A stretch of 64,000 bases of DNA, from assembly GCF_000380965.1 (NCBI RefSeq), contig NZ_KB905560.1, positions 462 to 64,461 of the forward strand, in the 5' to 3' direction. Made by a program: the position numbers and the translations under genes. The notes below the pieces were generated by a model, which was not told the origin of the DNA, made no database searches, and was given only the letters and a program-made list of their open reading frames with translations. Shown here piece after piece: positions 13,799 through 22,661 of the stretch; positions within the stretch are counted from its first letter, which is position 1, and the number at the start of each line of letters is the position of its first letter. The stretch comes from Paenibacillus ginsengihumi DSM 21568. Its GTDB lineage: Bacteria > Bacillota > Bacilli > Paenibacillales > NBRC-103111.

Positions 13799-15925
13799 AT
13801 GTCAGGAAGATGCGGCAGGTGGATGCGAATACTCGTATTGGCCGCGATATGCGTTGCGATGCTGCCTGCGGCTGCGTACGCTGAAGTCAAATATGCAACC
13901 TTCACGAAGGACAGCCGGGCCAATCTGATCTGGTTGCAGCCGGCCTATTATCCGATCGGCGTGATCGGCGAGGATTTGTTCGTGACCGATCCCGCCAACC
14001 CCGAAGTCAAGATCAAATCGACGCTGCTGAACCCGAAGGACATTTTTATCGACAAGAAGAACGAGCTGTATATCGCCGATACGGGTAACAACCGGATCGT
14101 CCATCTGAGCGGGCAAGGCGAGCTGATTCGCTATATTACGCTGCCAGGCAGCCCGCTGAACAAGCCCGAGGGGGTCTTCGTGACGCCGGCCGGCGACATT
14201 TATATCGCCGATACGGGCAACAAAAGGGTCGTCCGGCTGGATCGGGACGGCAAGCTGGTGAAGCAGTTCGAACGGCCGAACACGAAGTACATTACCGACA
14301 CGTTCGTGTTCGATCCGAACAAGGTAATGGTCGATGAAAGGGGCTTTCTCTACATCGCCGTGCACGGCGGTTACGAGGGGCTCGTGATGATGGACCCGGA
14401 AGGCAACTTCCAAGGCTTCTTCGGCGCCAACAAGACGGTGCTCTCCGCCCTGGACGCCTTGAAGCGGTGGCTGTACCCCAAGGAAATGTACGCCAACGAG
14501 GTGGCGAAGAAGCCGGAGACGATCAACAGCGTGGCGACGGACGACAACGGTTACATCTATACGGTGACCGGCGGCACGGCGAAGCTCGACCAGCTGAAAA
14601 AATTGAACATCAAAGGCGAGAATCTGCTTCGCAGCTCGCAGAAGTCGTTCGGGGAATACCGCGCCAGAGACGCGGCGGCAGCGCTCGACGGCACCGTCCG
14701 CATCCCGCAGCTGATCGATGTGGCCGTCGACAAGAGCGGCAATATGATCGTCGTCGACCAGCAGTTCAAATATATTAGCCATTACGATGCCTCCGGCAAT
14801 CTGCTGTATTTCTGGGGAGGCGCCTCGGCGGTCGGCTCCTCGCAGGTCGGCCTGCTCAAAAGCCCGGTTGCACTCGACGTCAACTCCCGCAACGAATTGT
14901 ACGTGCTGGACGATCAGGAGAACATCGTGCAAGTATTCCGGCTGTCCGAGTTCGGGCAGAAGGTGAACGAGGCTAACCAGCAGACGCTGGCCGGCTATTA
15001 CGAGGCGAGCGAAGGGCCGTGGCGGGAGGTGCTGCGCATGAACGCCCAGTTCAGCCCGGCGCTGCTCGGACTGGCCAAAGCGGCCTTCAAGAAGGAGCAG
15101 TATGAGGAAGCGAGACGGCTGTTCAAGGAAGCCGGCGACCAGCAAGGCTATTCCGACGCTTTCTGGCAAATTCGGATGAGATGGTTCCAGCAAAACTTCT
15201 CGGTGATCGCCAGCACCGTCTTTTTCGGCGGCATCCTGCTGTTTCTCGTCGACAAGCTGACCGCGCGCAGCAAGCTGCGGAAGGCGTGGCGCGAGCGGAA
15301 GCGAATGACGAACCGGCTGGCGGCGAACCTCCGCCATGCGCTCTATATCCTGAAGCATCCCGTCGACGGATTTACCGCCGTCCGCTACGAGAACAAGGGC
15401 AGCTATGTCAGCGCGATCCTGATCATGCTCGGCGTATACGGCGCGCTCCTGTTCGATCAATTCGTCACCAGCTTCTCGTTCAACGCCGCCGTTCGGGTCG
15501 ACATCTATTCGATCTTTACGCAGTTTTTCATCGTCTGGATCGCCTGGATCGTCTCCAACTACCTCGTCAGCTCCATCTACCGCGGGGAAGGCCGGTTCCG
15601 GGACATCTTTATCGGCAGCGCCTATGCGCTCGTTCCGTATATTATCGTCGGCGTCCCGCTGGCCATCATATCGAATATGATGACGCTGTCCGAGTCGTCG
15701 ATCTACAATTTCGCGGCAAACGGCATGATCGTCTGGATCGGGCTGCTGATGTTCTGGAAAATCCAGTGGATTCACAACTACAGCGTAGGGGAGACGGTGC
15801 TGAACATCGTCTTTACGCTGTGCACGATGCTGGTCATCGGCGTATTGATCTTCGTCACGACCGGACTGACCAATGATCTGGCATCGTTGATCTACGAGAT
15901 GTGGCAGGAGGCGACTCTACGATGA
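13799..15925 (+). CDS. Secreted NHL-repeat domain fused to YIP1-family membrane domain
   Basis: This 708-residue protein starts with a signal peptide (residues 1-29, ending AAAYA). It then has NHL beta-propeller repeats with the hallmark LYIADTGNNRIV and IYIADTGNKRVV (about 75-390). A short TPR-like helical pair follows (LGLAKAAFKKEQYEEARRLF), then a membrane helix near 467-488, and a YIP1-like domain of about five helices (520-700). The propeller should lie outside the membrane. ATG 13799 has an ACGGAGG site upstream; an in-frame upstream extension from 13640 is rejected because it would bury the signal peptide. It overlaps the next gene by 4 bases. Proteins of this kind sit beside DUF5696 and sugar permease genes in Paenibacillaceae, but their role is not known to me. 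Confidence 0.85.
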   Translation: MSGRCGRWMRILVLAAICVAMLPAAAYAEVKYATFTKDSRANLIWLQPAYYPIGVIGEDLFVTDPANPEVKIKSTLLNPKDIFIDKKNELYIADTGNNRIVHLSGQGELIRYITLPGSPLNKPEGVFVTPAGDIYIADTGNKRVVRLDRDGKLVKQFERPNTKYITDTFVFDPNKVMVDERGFLYIAVHGGYEGLVMMDPEGNFQGFFGANKTVLSALDALKRWLYPKEMYANEVAKKPETINSVATDDNGYIYTVTGGTAKLDQLKKLNIKGENLLRSSQKSFGEYRARDAAAALDGTVRIPQLIDVAVDKSGNMIVVDQQFKYISHYDASGNLLYFWGGASAVGSSQVGLLKSPVALDVNSRNELYVLDDQENIVQVFRLSEFGQKVNEANQQTLAGYYEASEGPWREVLRMNAQFSPALLGLAKAAFKKEQYEEARRLFKEAGDQQGYSDAFWQIRMRWFQQNFSVIASTVFFGGILLFLVDKLTARSKLRKAWRERKRMTNRLAANLRHALYILKHPVDGFTAVRYENKGSYVSAILIMLGVYGALLFDQFVTSFSFNAAVRVDIYSIFTQFFIVWIAWIVSNYLVSSIYRGEGRFRDIFIGSAYALVPYIIVGVPLAIISNMMTLSESSIYNFAANGMIVWIGLLMFWKIQWIHNYSVGETVLNIVFTLCTMLVIGVLIFVTTGLTNDLASLIYEMWQEATLR

Positions 15926-18192
15926 ACTTGTTCAAGCGAATCAACAAGACTGCCGCTGTCGTCACCGTCCTGCTTGCGGCCGCTGTCGTTCTCTTCGTGA
16001 CCCGGGCTGAATTCGAATTTAAAGCGGCGGCCGGCGATCGCCCGTTTCCGCCGGACGGTTCCGAAGCCGACGCCGCCCGCGCGGCGACGCCCGCCCGTCT
16101 GCCGGAGGAAAGCGGCTTTAAGCTGATGGCGGAGAACGAGCTGCTGCGGCTGAAGGCAGATGAGAAGACAGGCCATTTCATGGTCGAGGACAAGCGAAAC
16201 GGCAACGTGTACCGCTCGTATCCGAATCCGGCCGATTGGCCGCGGGAGACGATTTCGGAGAATTGGAAGCGGCATCTGGCTTCCCCGCTTATGGTGCAGT
16301 ACGTCGATTTCACGAAGAGCATTCTGCAGGCGAAAGAGACGAATCTGGCCGAGGAAGGGGGAGCGGTCAAGGGGCTGAAGCCGATTCCCGGCGGATACAG
16401 TCTCGTATACGAATTGCCCGCTACCGGCTTTACCGTGCCGATCGAGGTCAGGATTGAGCAGGATTACGTCGAAACCCGGATCATCCGCGACGGTATTCAG
16501 GAGAAGAGCATGGGGCTGGTCTGGATTCGGCTGTTTCCGTTCTTCGGCGCCGAATATTCCGACGGCAAGGACGGCTACATGCTGATTCCGGACGGCGCGG
16601 GGGCGCTCATCCGCTTCAAGAACAACCAGCTCAACGTCAACAAGCTGTATGATGAAAGCGTATACGGCGTGGACAGCACGTTTACAGGCTTAAGCAACAA
16701 CCGCAATCCGATCATTATGCCCGTATTCGGCATGAAGGCGGACTCCCGCGGCTTCCTGGCCGTGCTGCACGACGGGGAAGAGTATGCGAATATCGTGGCC
16801 TCGCCTTCGGGCGTGCTCAGCAATTACAACTGGGCCGCCGCGCAGATGAATTTTCGCTCCAGCTTCCTGCAGTTTACGAGCCGAAATTCTCCCGACGAAT
16901 GGGGCTTCGTCGACTATAACCGCAACGAATTGTTCGGGAGCGACCGGGTCGTGCGCTACTACCTGCTGGGCGGCGACCAGGCCGGTTATGTAGGGATGGC
17001 CGGGAAGTATCGGCAATACTTGATGGAGGAGAAAGGGCTGAAGCCGCTTAACGCAAGCAATCCCCATATTCCGATGAATGTGCATATTATCGGAGGGGAT
17101 CAGGAGCCGGGCGTGGTGCGCGACCGCTACATCCGTCTGACGACGACCGAAGAGGCGGCGCGCATGGTGGATGCGCTGCGCGGCCGCGGCGTGGAGAACA
17201 TGACGATCACTTATTCGGGCTGGCAGAGAGGGGGCTACAGCGCCCTCGGCAGAACGCTGCCCGTCGATTCCCGGATCGGCGGCGACCAGGGCATGCGCGC
17301 GTTCATCGACAATGCCCGGCGGCACGGTTTTCCCGTATATCTGGATACGGAATACGGCATGAACAATACGGGCGCCGGGGGCTTCGACCCGCGCTTTCAC
17401 GCGATGCTCAATTTGGCCGGCCGCAACCTGACGCTAGGCACGCTGTACAGCAATGAACGGGTGCCGGTTGTCAGCGACAAATTCGTGGAAGAGATCGTGA
17501 GGAAGGACCTCGCTTCCTTCAAAGCGCTGGGCGTCGCCGGCCTGGCTGTAGGCCGGATCGGCCAGGGGCTGTTCAGCGATTATAATACGAGCTACGGAGC
17601 GCACCGGGATGAAGCGCGGGACGTGCAGGAGCGCATCCTGAAGAGCATCAAGGAGGGTCTCGGGAGCGTGCACGGCAGCAGCTCCGGCTTCTATGCGCTG
17701 CCTCATGTCGATCATATTCGGTCGATGGTGTACGATCATTCTTACGATCTGTTCACGGACGAAGCGGTGCCCTTCGCCCAGATCGCGGCGCACGGCCTGG
17801 TCACGTACTCCTCGGAGTTTGCGAACAACCGGCAGGAGGACGTGAACGATTTTCTGCGCGATATCGAGTACGGCGCCATTCCTTCCTTCGTCTTTACCGA
17901 GGCGGAAACGAAGGAATATGTCAACGCCTACGGCATCCGCTACTACAATACGCATTTTCCGGATTGGGAGGAGTTTGCTGCCGAGCAGTATAAAAGGTAC
18001 GACGAGGCGCTCGGGGACGTGCAGAACCAGTTCATTGCGAACCACCGCACGCTGGCGCCCAATGTCAAGGAAACGACGTACGCGAACGGAAAGCGGATTA
18101 TCGTCAACTATAACTTAACGCCTTACCGCGACGGGGAGCTGGTCGTACCGGCAATGGACTTCGTGGCGATCGGAGGAGGGAGCAGCCGATGA
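15922..18192 (+). CDS. DUF5696 domain-containing surface protein
   Basis: This 756-residue protein has one N-terminal membrane helix (about residues 9-27), which could be a signal anchor, so most of the chain should be outside the cell. The body includes a beta-rich first half (LLRLKADEKTGHFMVEDKR) and a second half that looks like a TIM barrel (NMTITYSGWQRGGYS, then PVYLDTEYGMNNTGAGGFD and YALPHVDHIRSMVYDHSYD). I recognise it as DUF5696, which usually accompanies sugar ABC permeases in Paenibacillus. It may be a glycan-binding or catalytic partner; its acidic residues in the barrel could be catalytic, but that is inference. ATG 15922 overlaps the preceding stop (ATGA) with GGAGG 11 bases away. 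Confidence 0.8.
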   Translation: MNLFKRINKTAAVVTVLLAAAVVLFVTRAEFEFKAAAGDRPFPPDGSEADAARAATPARLPEESGFKLMAENELLRLKADEKTGHFMVEDKRNGNVYRSYPNPADWPRETISENWKRHLASPLMVQYVDFTKSILQAKETNLAEEGGAVKGLKPIPGGYSLVYELPATGFTVPIEVRIEQDYVETRIIRDGIQEKSMGLVWIRLFPFFGAEYSDGKDGYMLIPDGAGALIRFKNNQLNVNKLYDESVYGVDSTFTGLSNNRNPIIMPVFGMKADSRGFLAVLHDGEEYANIVASPSGVLSNYNWAAAQMNFRSSFLQFTSRNSPDEWGFVDYNRNELFGSDRVVRYYLLGGDQAGYVGMAGKYRQYLMEEKGLKPLNASNPHIPMNVHIIGGDQEPGVVRDRYIRLTTTEEAARMVDALRGRGVENMTITYSGWQRGGYSALGRTLPVDSRIGGDQGMRAFIDNARRHGFPVYLDTEYGMNNTGAGGFDPRFHAMLNLAGRNLTLGTLYSNERVPVVSDKFVEEIVRKDLASFKALGVAGLAVGRIGQGLFSDYNTSYGAHRDEARDVQERILKSIKEGLGSVHGSSSGFYALPHVDHIRSMVYDHSYDLFTDEAVPFAQIAAHGLVTYSSEFANNRQEDVNDFLRDIEYGAIPSFVFTEAETKEYVNAYGIRYYNTHFPDWEEFAAEQYKRYDEALGDVQNQFIANHRTLAPNVKETTYANGKRIIVNYNLTPYRDGELVVPAMDFVAIGGGSSR

Positions 18193-19055
18193 AAGCCAGA
18201 GCCAGGCTCAAGGCTTCATTGATGGAGTATATGGAGGGCACGATCTTCATCGCCCCCTGGTTTATCGGATTTGTGGTGTTCATGGCCTTTCCGCTCGGGT
18301 TTTCGCTGTTCATGAGCTTTCAGAAGGTGACGATTACGGCGACCAGCACATCGACCGAATTCATCGGCCTTACCCATTACCGCTACATTTTGTTCGAGAA
18401 CGGAAGCATTCTGTACAACCAGCTGCTTCCGTTCCTCCGGCAAGCCTTGTTCATGATTCCGATCATCGTCATCTTCGCACTCTTGATCGCCATCATATTG
18501 AATCAGCAGTTCGCGGGGCGCACGTTTTTTCGCGCGATTTTCTTCCTGCCCGTCATCCTGTCCACCGGCGAGGTGGTCAAGGAGTTCCTGACGCAGGGCG
18601 AGGGCGATCTCGGCTTCATGTCGAAGTACGACGTATCCGGACTGATCCGGGCCAACCTGTCGGCGACCTGGTCCGGCCCCTTGATCAGCATTCTGGATTC
18701 GTTCGTGCTGATCCTGTGGTACTCCGGCGTGCAGATTCTGATCTTCCTCGGCGGCCGGCAGACGATCTCCAACTCGGCCTACGAGGCGGCGCGCATCGAC
18801 GGGGCGAGTCCGTGGGATACGTTCTGGAAAATTACGCTGCCGGCGATGACGCCGTTCATTTTCCTGAATACGATTTATACGGTCGTCGATCTGTTCACCT
18901 TCCCGACGAACCCGATTTTGACCAGGGTCAGGGAGAGCGAATACGGCCAATACAGCGCGCTGATCTGGATTTATTTTCTCATCATCGGCTTCTTTCTCAG
19001 CATCATCTTCTATATTTTCAGCAAGGCGACGAAAGCGCAGCGGGATGCCGCCTAG
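18189..19055 (+). CDS. Carbohydrate ABC transporter permease, MalF type
   Basis: This 288-residue membrane protein has about six hydrophobic helices and the cytoplasmic EAA loop EAARIDGASPWDTFWKITLP, which docks the ATPase. It is the first of two permease subunits of a CUT1-type sugar importer. ATG 18189 overlaps the DUF5696 stop by 4 bases. The gap of 79 bases to the second permease carries no obvious signal. No ATP-binding subunit is encoded nearby; in Paenibacillus and Bacillus such importers often share an MsmX-type ATPase encoded elsewhere. Confidence 0.93.
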   Translation: MKARARLKASLMEYMEGTIFIAPWFIGFVVFMAFPLGFSLFMSFQKVTITATSTSTEFIGLTHYRYILFENGSILYNQLLPFLRQALFMIPIIVIFALLIAIILNQQFAGRTFFRAIFFLPVILSTGEVVKEFLTQGEGDLGFMSKYDVSGLIRANLSATWSGPLISILDSFVLILWYSGVQILIFLGGRQTISNSAYEAARIDGASPWDTFWKITLPAMTPFIFLNTIYTVVDLFTFPTNPILTRVRESEYGQYSALIWIYFLIIGFFLSIIFYIFSKATKAQRDAA

Positions 19056-19134
19056 CCGGCGCCCTGGCTGCCGCTTGGGGCGCAGCCTAACTTGAGGCGC
19101 AGCTTAATTGCCATATCGACGAAGGGGTGAGCGT

Positions 19135-20100
19135 ATGTCATTGATCCGTACGAGAACGGCGAAGACGGAGCGCGGCACAGCGATGCTGCTGTTACTGCAG
19201 AAGGCGCGTTATCGCATCATCGGCCTGGAAGCGGACAAAGGGCTGCTGTTCAAGCTGTTCATTTATTTGATCCTGCTGGATACGGCATATATTTACTTGA
19301 AGCCGATTCTGCACATGGTGACGACGATGGTCAAAAATGCGGACGATCTGCTCGATCCGTCCGTCAAATGGTTTCCGCGGACGATCTACCTCGGCAACCT
19401 GCAGGAGGCGTGGGAATGGCTCAAATATCCGAAGGCGCTCGGCCTGACGCTGACGCTGTCGCTGTCCGTCGCCATTTTGCAGACGATGTCCTGCGCCGTG
19501 ACGGGCTACGCCTTCGCCAGGCTGAAGGTTCCGTTCAAGCGCACGCTGTTTTTTTTCCTGCTGCTGACCTTCATCGTGCCGATTCAGGTGACGATTCTGC
19601 CGAACATTATTTACGCCCGGGAACTCGGCCTGCTGAACACGGTATATCCGATCATCGTGCCGGCTTTCTTCGGCCTCGGCCTGAAGGGAGCGCTGTTCGT
19701 CATCATTTACCGGCAGTTTTTCTCCACCCAGCCGAAGGAGCTGGAGGAGGCGGCGCGGATCGACGGGGCGAATGTGTTCAAAATTTTTTACAAGGTCATG
19801 ATGCCGCTCGCCCGGCCCGCGATCCTGGTCGTGTTCCTGTTCTCCTTCGTCTGGACCTGGAACGATTTCTATTTGCCGAGCATGTATTTGTCCGATATCG
19901 AAACCGCCCCCCTCTCGATGGGTATCTCGCGCATCGCCTCGGCGCTGAAGCAGCAGGCTGAAGTGTACGGTCCGTCGGTGACGGACGAGGCGATCCGAAT
20001 GGCGACGACCTTCCTGATGATCATTCCGCCGATGCTGCTGTATACGTTCACGCAGCGCTGGTTCATCGAAGGGGTGGAGAGAACCGGTCTGGTCGAGTAG
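19135..20100 (+). CDS. Carbohydrate ABC transporter permease, MalG type
   Basis: This 321-residue membrane protein has six predicted helices and the EAA loop EEAARIDGANVFKIFYKVMM. It pairs with the upstream permease in a CUT1 importer. It has a longer cytoplasmic N-terminus than usual (about 40 residues before the first helix). ATG 19135 has a GAAGGGGTGA site upstream; an in-frame upstream extension from 19108 has none. It ends 41 bases before the first lipoprotein gene, so the surface proteins downstream are probably co-transcribed. Confidence 0.92.
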   Translation: MSLIRTRTAKTERGTAMLLLLQKARYRIIGLEADKGLLFKLFIYLILLDTAYIYLKPILHMVTTMVKNADDLLDPSVKWFPRTIYLGNLQEAWEWLKYPKALGLTLTLSLSVAILQTMSCAVTGYAFARLKVPFKRTLFFFLLLTFIVPIQVTILPNIIYARELGLLNTVYPIIVPAFFGLGLKGALFVIIYRQFFSTQPKELEEAARIDGANVFKIFYKVMMPLARPAILVVFLFSFVWTWNDFYLPSMYLSDIETAPLSMGISRIASALKQQAEVYGPSVTDEAIRMATTFLMIIPPMLLYTFTQRWFIEGVERTGLVE

Positions 20101-20141
20101 TCAACCGATTTCATTACCGTGGCAGGAGGAGGCAAAAGCGT

Positions 20142-20870
20142 ATGAAAATTCGCAGAGGCCGCTGGGCTTTTACCGTCGCGATGTTCATGTTAATGGCCGC
20201 CGTCATGGGCTGTTCGGCTTCCGAGCCGGCAGGGGCCGGCGCGGGTCCGGATCTTTCCAGGAAGGTGCTGCTGGTCAGGGCCAAGGAGGGGGGAGGGGAA
20301 AACGGCATTATCAACCGACTGAAAAACAAGGGGTACACCGTCTACGACGTCGTCGACGAGCATTTCAAAATCGAGCAGGCCAGCGATTACGGCCTCATCT
20401 ACATCAGTCCGGCCGTCAATTCCGCCAGGGTGGATACGCGGCTGAAGCAGTCGACCGTTCCCGTCGTCGTGTCCAAGACGCAGGTGGCGGGCATGCTGGG
20501 TATGGGCGGCGTGGCCAATTTCGGCGAGTCGGCCGGCGTGAAGACGATTGAAATCCGCGACGACAAGCATCCGCTGGCGGCCGGACTCAAGGGAACCGTA
20601 GCGATCTATCAGGAGGAAGGCACCGTATCGTACAGCCAAAGCCCGAGCAAGGAAGCGGCGATCATTGCGGAGCATCCGGTCAGCGGCAACAACAAGCAGT
20701 ATACGGTCTTTGCCTACGAGAAAGGGGCGAAGAACAACGCGGGCGACGAAGTGCCGGCACGTCAAGTATTTTTCTCGCTTCCGGCGGGCGAATCGGCGAA
20801 GCTGACCGACAGCGGCTGGCAGCTGTTCGACGCTGCCATCGCCTGGGCTGCAGGCAATGATGGGAAGTAA
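20142..20870 (+). CDS. Lipoprotein with ThuA/GATase-like domain, paralogue 1 of 5
   Basis: This 242-residue protein has a lipoprotein signal with lipobox MGCS (Cys near residue 24). It then has one alpha/beta domain that starts with strand KVLLVRAKEGG, continues LIYISPAVNSAR and HPLAAGLKGTVAIY, and ends VFAYEKGAKNNAGD and GWQLFDAAIAWAAG. The same landmarks recur in the genes at 20895, 21627, 25718 and 28582. The pattern resembles ThuA or class I glutamine-amidotransferase-like folds, but I see no catalytic Cys-His pair, so a binding role is more likely. An AGGAGGAGG site precedes ATG 20142. It is the most divergent of the three short paralogues. Confidence 0.85.
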   Translation: MKIRRGRWAFTVAMFMLMAAVMGCSASEPAGAGAGPDLSRKVLLVRAKEGGGENGIINRLKNKGYTVYDVVDEHFKIEQASDYGLIYISPAVNSARVDTRLKQSTVPVVVSKTQVAGMLGMGGVANFGESAGVKTIEIRDDKHPLAAGLKGTVAIYQEEGTVSYSQSPSKEAAIIAEHPVSGNNKQYTVFAYEKGAKNNAGDEVPARQVFFSLPAGESAKLTDSGWQLFDAAIAWAAGNDGK

Positions 20871-20894
20871 GTATATACGAGGGAGATGAGCGAT

Positions 20895-21599
20895 ATGAAG
20901 TCGGTGAAACGAATGACGGTTGGTTTGATCGCGTTTGCGGCGCTGCTGCTCGGCCTTGCGGCCTGCAGCGGCGGCGAGCCGGCCAGCGTCGGCAACAAGG
21001 TGCTGTTCGTCGGAAGAGACAGCGGCGGAGACGCCATCGTCGCCAAGCGGCTGCGCGAGGTGCACGGCATGGAGGTGACTGTCGTCGCCGACAAGGAGCT
21101 GACGGCGGAGCACGCGAACGGCTGCGCGCTGATCTATATTAGCGAATCGGTCAACTCCGGCCGAATCGGCGACAAATTCGTCTCGACACCGATCCCCGTC
21201 ATCTACGCCGAGCCGCAGTCCACGTCCGATACCGGGATGACGGTGACCGAAGGCTACGGCAAGCTGGAGTCGGCCAACGCCGCCAAGACGATTCAGATCA
21301 AGGACAGCCAGCATCCGCTCGCCGCAGGGCTGACGGGCAAGGTCGATGTGTACAAAGAGAACGGGAAAATGGGCTACGCCGTACCCGGTGAAGAAGCGAT
21401 CGTCGTCGCTACGGTTCCGGACGACGACCAGAAGGCGACGATTTTTGCCTACGAGAAAGGCGTCAAAAATGCGAAGGACATGACGACGCCGGCGCGCGTG
21501 CTTTATTTCTACCTGTTCGAAGGGGAAGAAATCAATCAGTCCGAGGACGGCTGGAAGCTGTTCGATGCCGCCGTAAAATGGGTGACCGGGAAAAGTTAA
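20895..21599 (+). CDS. Lipoprotein with ThuA/GATase-like domain, paralogue 2 of 5
   Basis: This 234-residue lipoprotein has lipobox LAAC (Cys about residue 24). The mature domain begins with KVLFVGRDSGGDAIVAKRL and carries LIYISESVNSGR, HPLAAGLTGKVDVYKENGK, ATIFAYEKGVKNAKD and GWKLFDAAVKWVTG. It is clearly homologous to its neighbours. ATG 20895 is preferred over ATG 20886 because GAGGGAG lies 8-9 bases upstream of it and partly overlaps the earlier codon. It sits 24 bases after paralogue 1 and 27 bases before paralogue 3, so the three form a tandem amplified block. Confidence 0.86.
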   Translation: MKSVKRMTVGLIAFAALLLGLAACSGGEPASVGNKVLFVGRDSGGDAIVAKRLREVHGMEVTVVADKELTAEHANGCALIYISESVNSGRIGDKFVSTPIPVIYAEPQSTSDTGMTVTEGYGKLESANAAKTIQIKDSQHPLAAGLTGKVDVYKENGKMGYAVPGEEAIVVATVPDDDQKATIFAYEKGVKNAKDMTTPARVLYFYLFEGEEINQSEDGWKLFDAAVKWVTGKS

Positions 21600-21626
21600 G
21601 CGCAAGCGGGAAAGGGGAGCCTTGAC

Positions 21627-22325
21627 ATGAAGCGATGGTTCACCATCATAGCTGCCGTTATGCTGGCGGTCATGCTGACAGCGTGCTCCGAAACGGCGGA
21701 CGGCGTGCCTGACGGCGGCAAAAGCGGCAAAGCGCTCTTTGTCGGCCGGGAAGGCGGGGGCGACGCTCTGACCGTCAAGCAGCTGAAAAGTCTGGGCTAC
21801 GAGGTGTATGTGGTGGGGGACAAAGAGCTGACGACCGAGCAGGCGCTGGATTATGGCCTCGTCTTCGTCAGCTCCTCGGTCAATTCCGGGCGGGTAAGCA
21901 GCAAGCTGAAGGACTCGCCGGTCCCCGTCATTTATGCCGAGTCGCAAAATTTGGGCGACGTGAATTTGTCAGGCAAGGCGTCCGATATCGACAACGGCGA
22001 TTATATGGGCAAGGCGATCGCGATTCGCGAGGCCGGGCATCCGATCGCAGGCGGCCTGGCGGGGACGGTGGACGTATATCAGTCCGACGGAAAAATCGGC
22101 TTCGTCGTTCCCGAAGGCGAAGGCGTCATCGTCGCCTCCGCTCCGGACGACGAGCGAAGAGCCGTCATTGCGGCATTCGAGAAAGGCTCGAAAAATTTGA
22201 GCGGCGAGCCGTTGCCGGAGCGCCGGGCGTATTTCTACCTGGTGAACGGCGAAGAGATCAACCAGACGGACAACGGCTGGAAGCTGTTTGCCGCAACCGT
22301 CCGATGGGCGGCCTCGGGCCAATAA
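21627..22325 (+). CDS. Lipoprotein with ThuA/GATase-like domain, paralogue 3 of 5
   Basis: This 232-residue lipoprotein has lipobox LTAC. Landmarks are KALFVGREGGGDALTVKQL, LVFVSSSVNSGR, HPIAGGLAGTVDVYQSDGK, FEKGSKNLSGE and GWKLFAATVRWAASGQ. It is closest to paralogue 2. A GAAAGGGGAG site lies upstream of ATG 21627. A hairpin about 95 bases past its stop probably ends or attenuates this transcript before the first solute-binding gene. Confidence 0.86.
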   Translation: MKRWFTIIAAVMLAVMLTACSETADGVPDGGKSGKALFVGREGGGDALTVKQLKSLGYEVYVVGDKELTTEQALDYGLVFVSSSVNSGRVSSKLKDSPVPVIYAESQNLGDVNLSGKASDIDNGDYMGKAIAIREAGHPIAGGLAGTVDVYQSDGKIGFVVPEGEGVIVASAPDDERRAVIAAFEKGSKNLSGEPLPERRAYFYLVNGEEINQTDNGWKLFAATVRWAASGQ

Positions 22326-22420
22326 TCTGGCGGCGGTACGGCGCGGAAATGCTTAGTTTAACGGCCGAAATCGCTGCCGCTCCGGGAAGGGGTTGAGGCG
22401 AAGTGCCTACAAAAACAGTA

Positions 22421-22447
22421 AAATGCCCTAATGAAAGGGCATTTTAT
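22421..22447 (+). terminator. Rho-independent terminator or attenuator
   Basis: AAATGCCCT at 22421-22429 pairs with AGGGCATTT at 22436-22444 around a 6-base loop, followed by a short T-rich tail. It lies between paralogue 3 and the first solute-binding gene. A partly similar stretch (CCTAATGAAAG followed by an ATACAGT block) occurs before the second solute-binding gene at about 24038-24072, so this may be a shared leader element. The 336-base gap that contains it holds no other convincing gene. Confidence 0.7.
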
Positions 22448-22661
22448 TCGTTATACAGTGTTCGTGTGGCAGCGTTTGCTGCCTATGCGAGCTTTAGGGA
22501 GGTGTCCGATTTTTGCACGTTTCAGCATATTTGGAGAAAGGAGGTGCCATGATACCGCTGCAAGGTCGATGTTATGCGTTTGCAAAAAAGGCGACCAAGG
22601 AAATGCCGCTTGCCCGCTTTTTGCCCGAAGCGAGTGCATGGGAGGAGAGGAGGTTGTTGCC

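Noticed and set aside
22431-22661. 77-codon N-terminal extension of solute-binding paralogue 1
   Set aside because: It would overlap the terminator hairpin and put the lipoprotein signal inside the protein; the strong ribosome site is before 22662.
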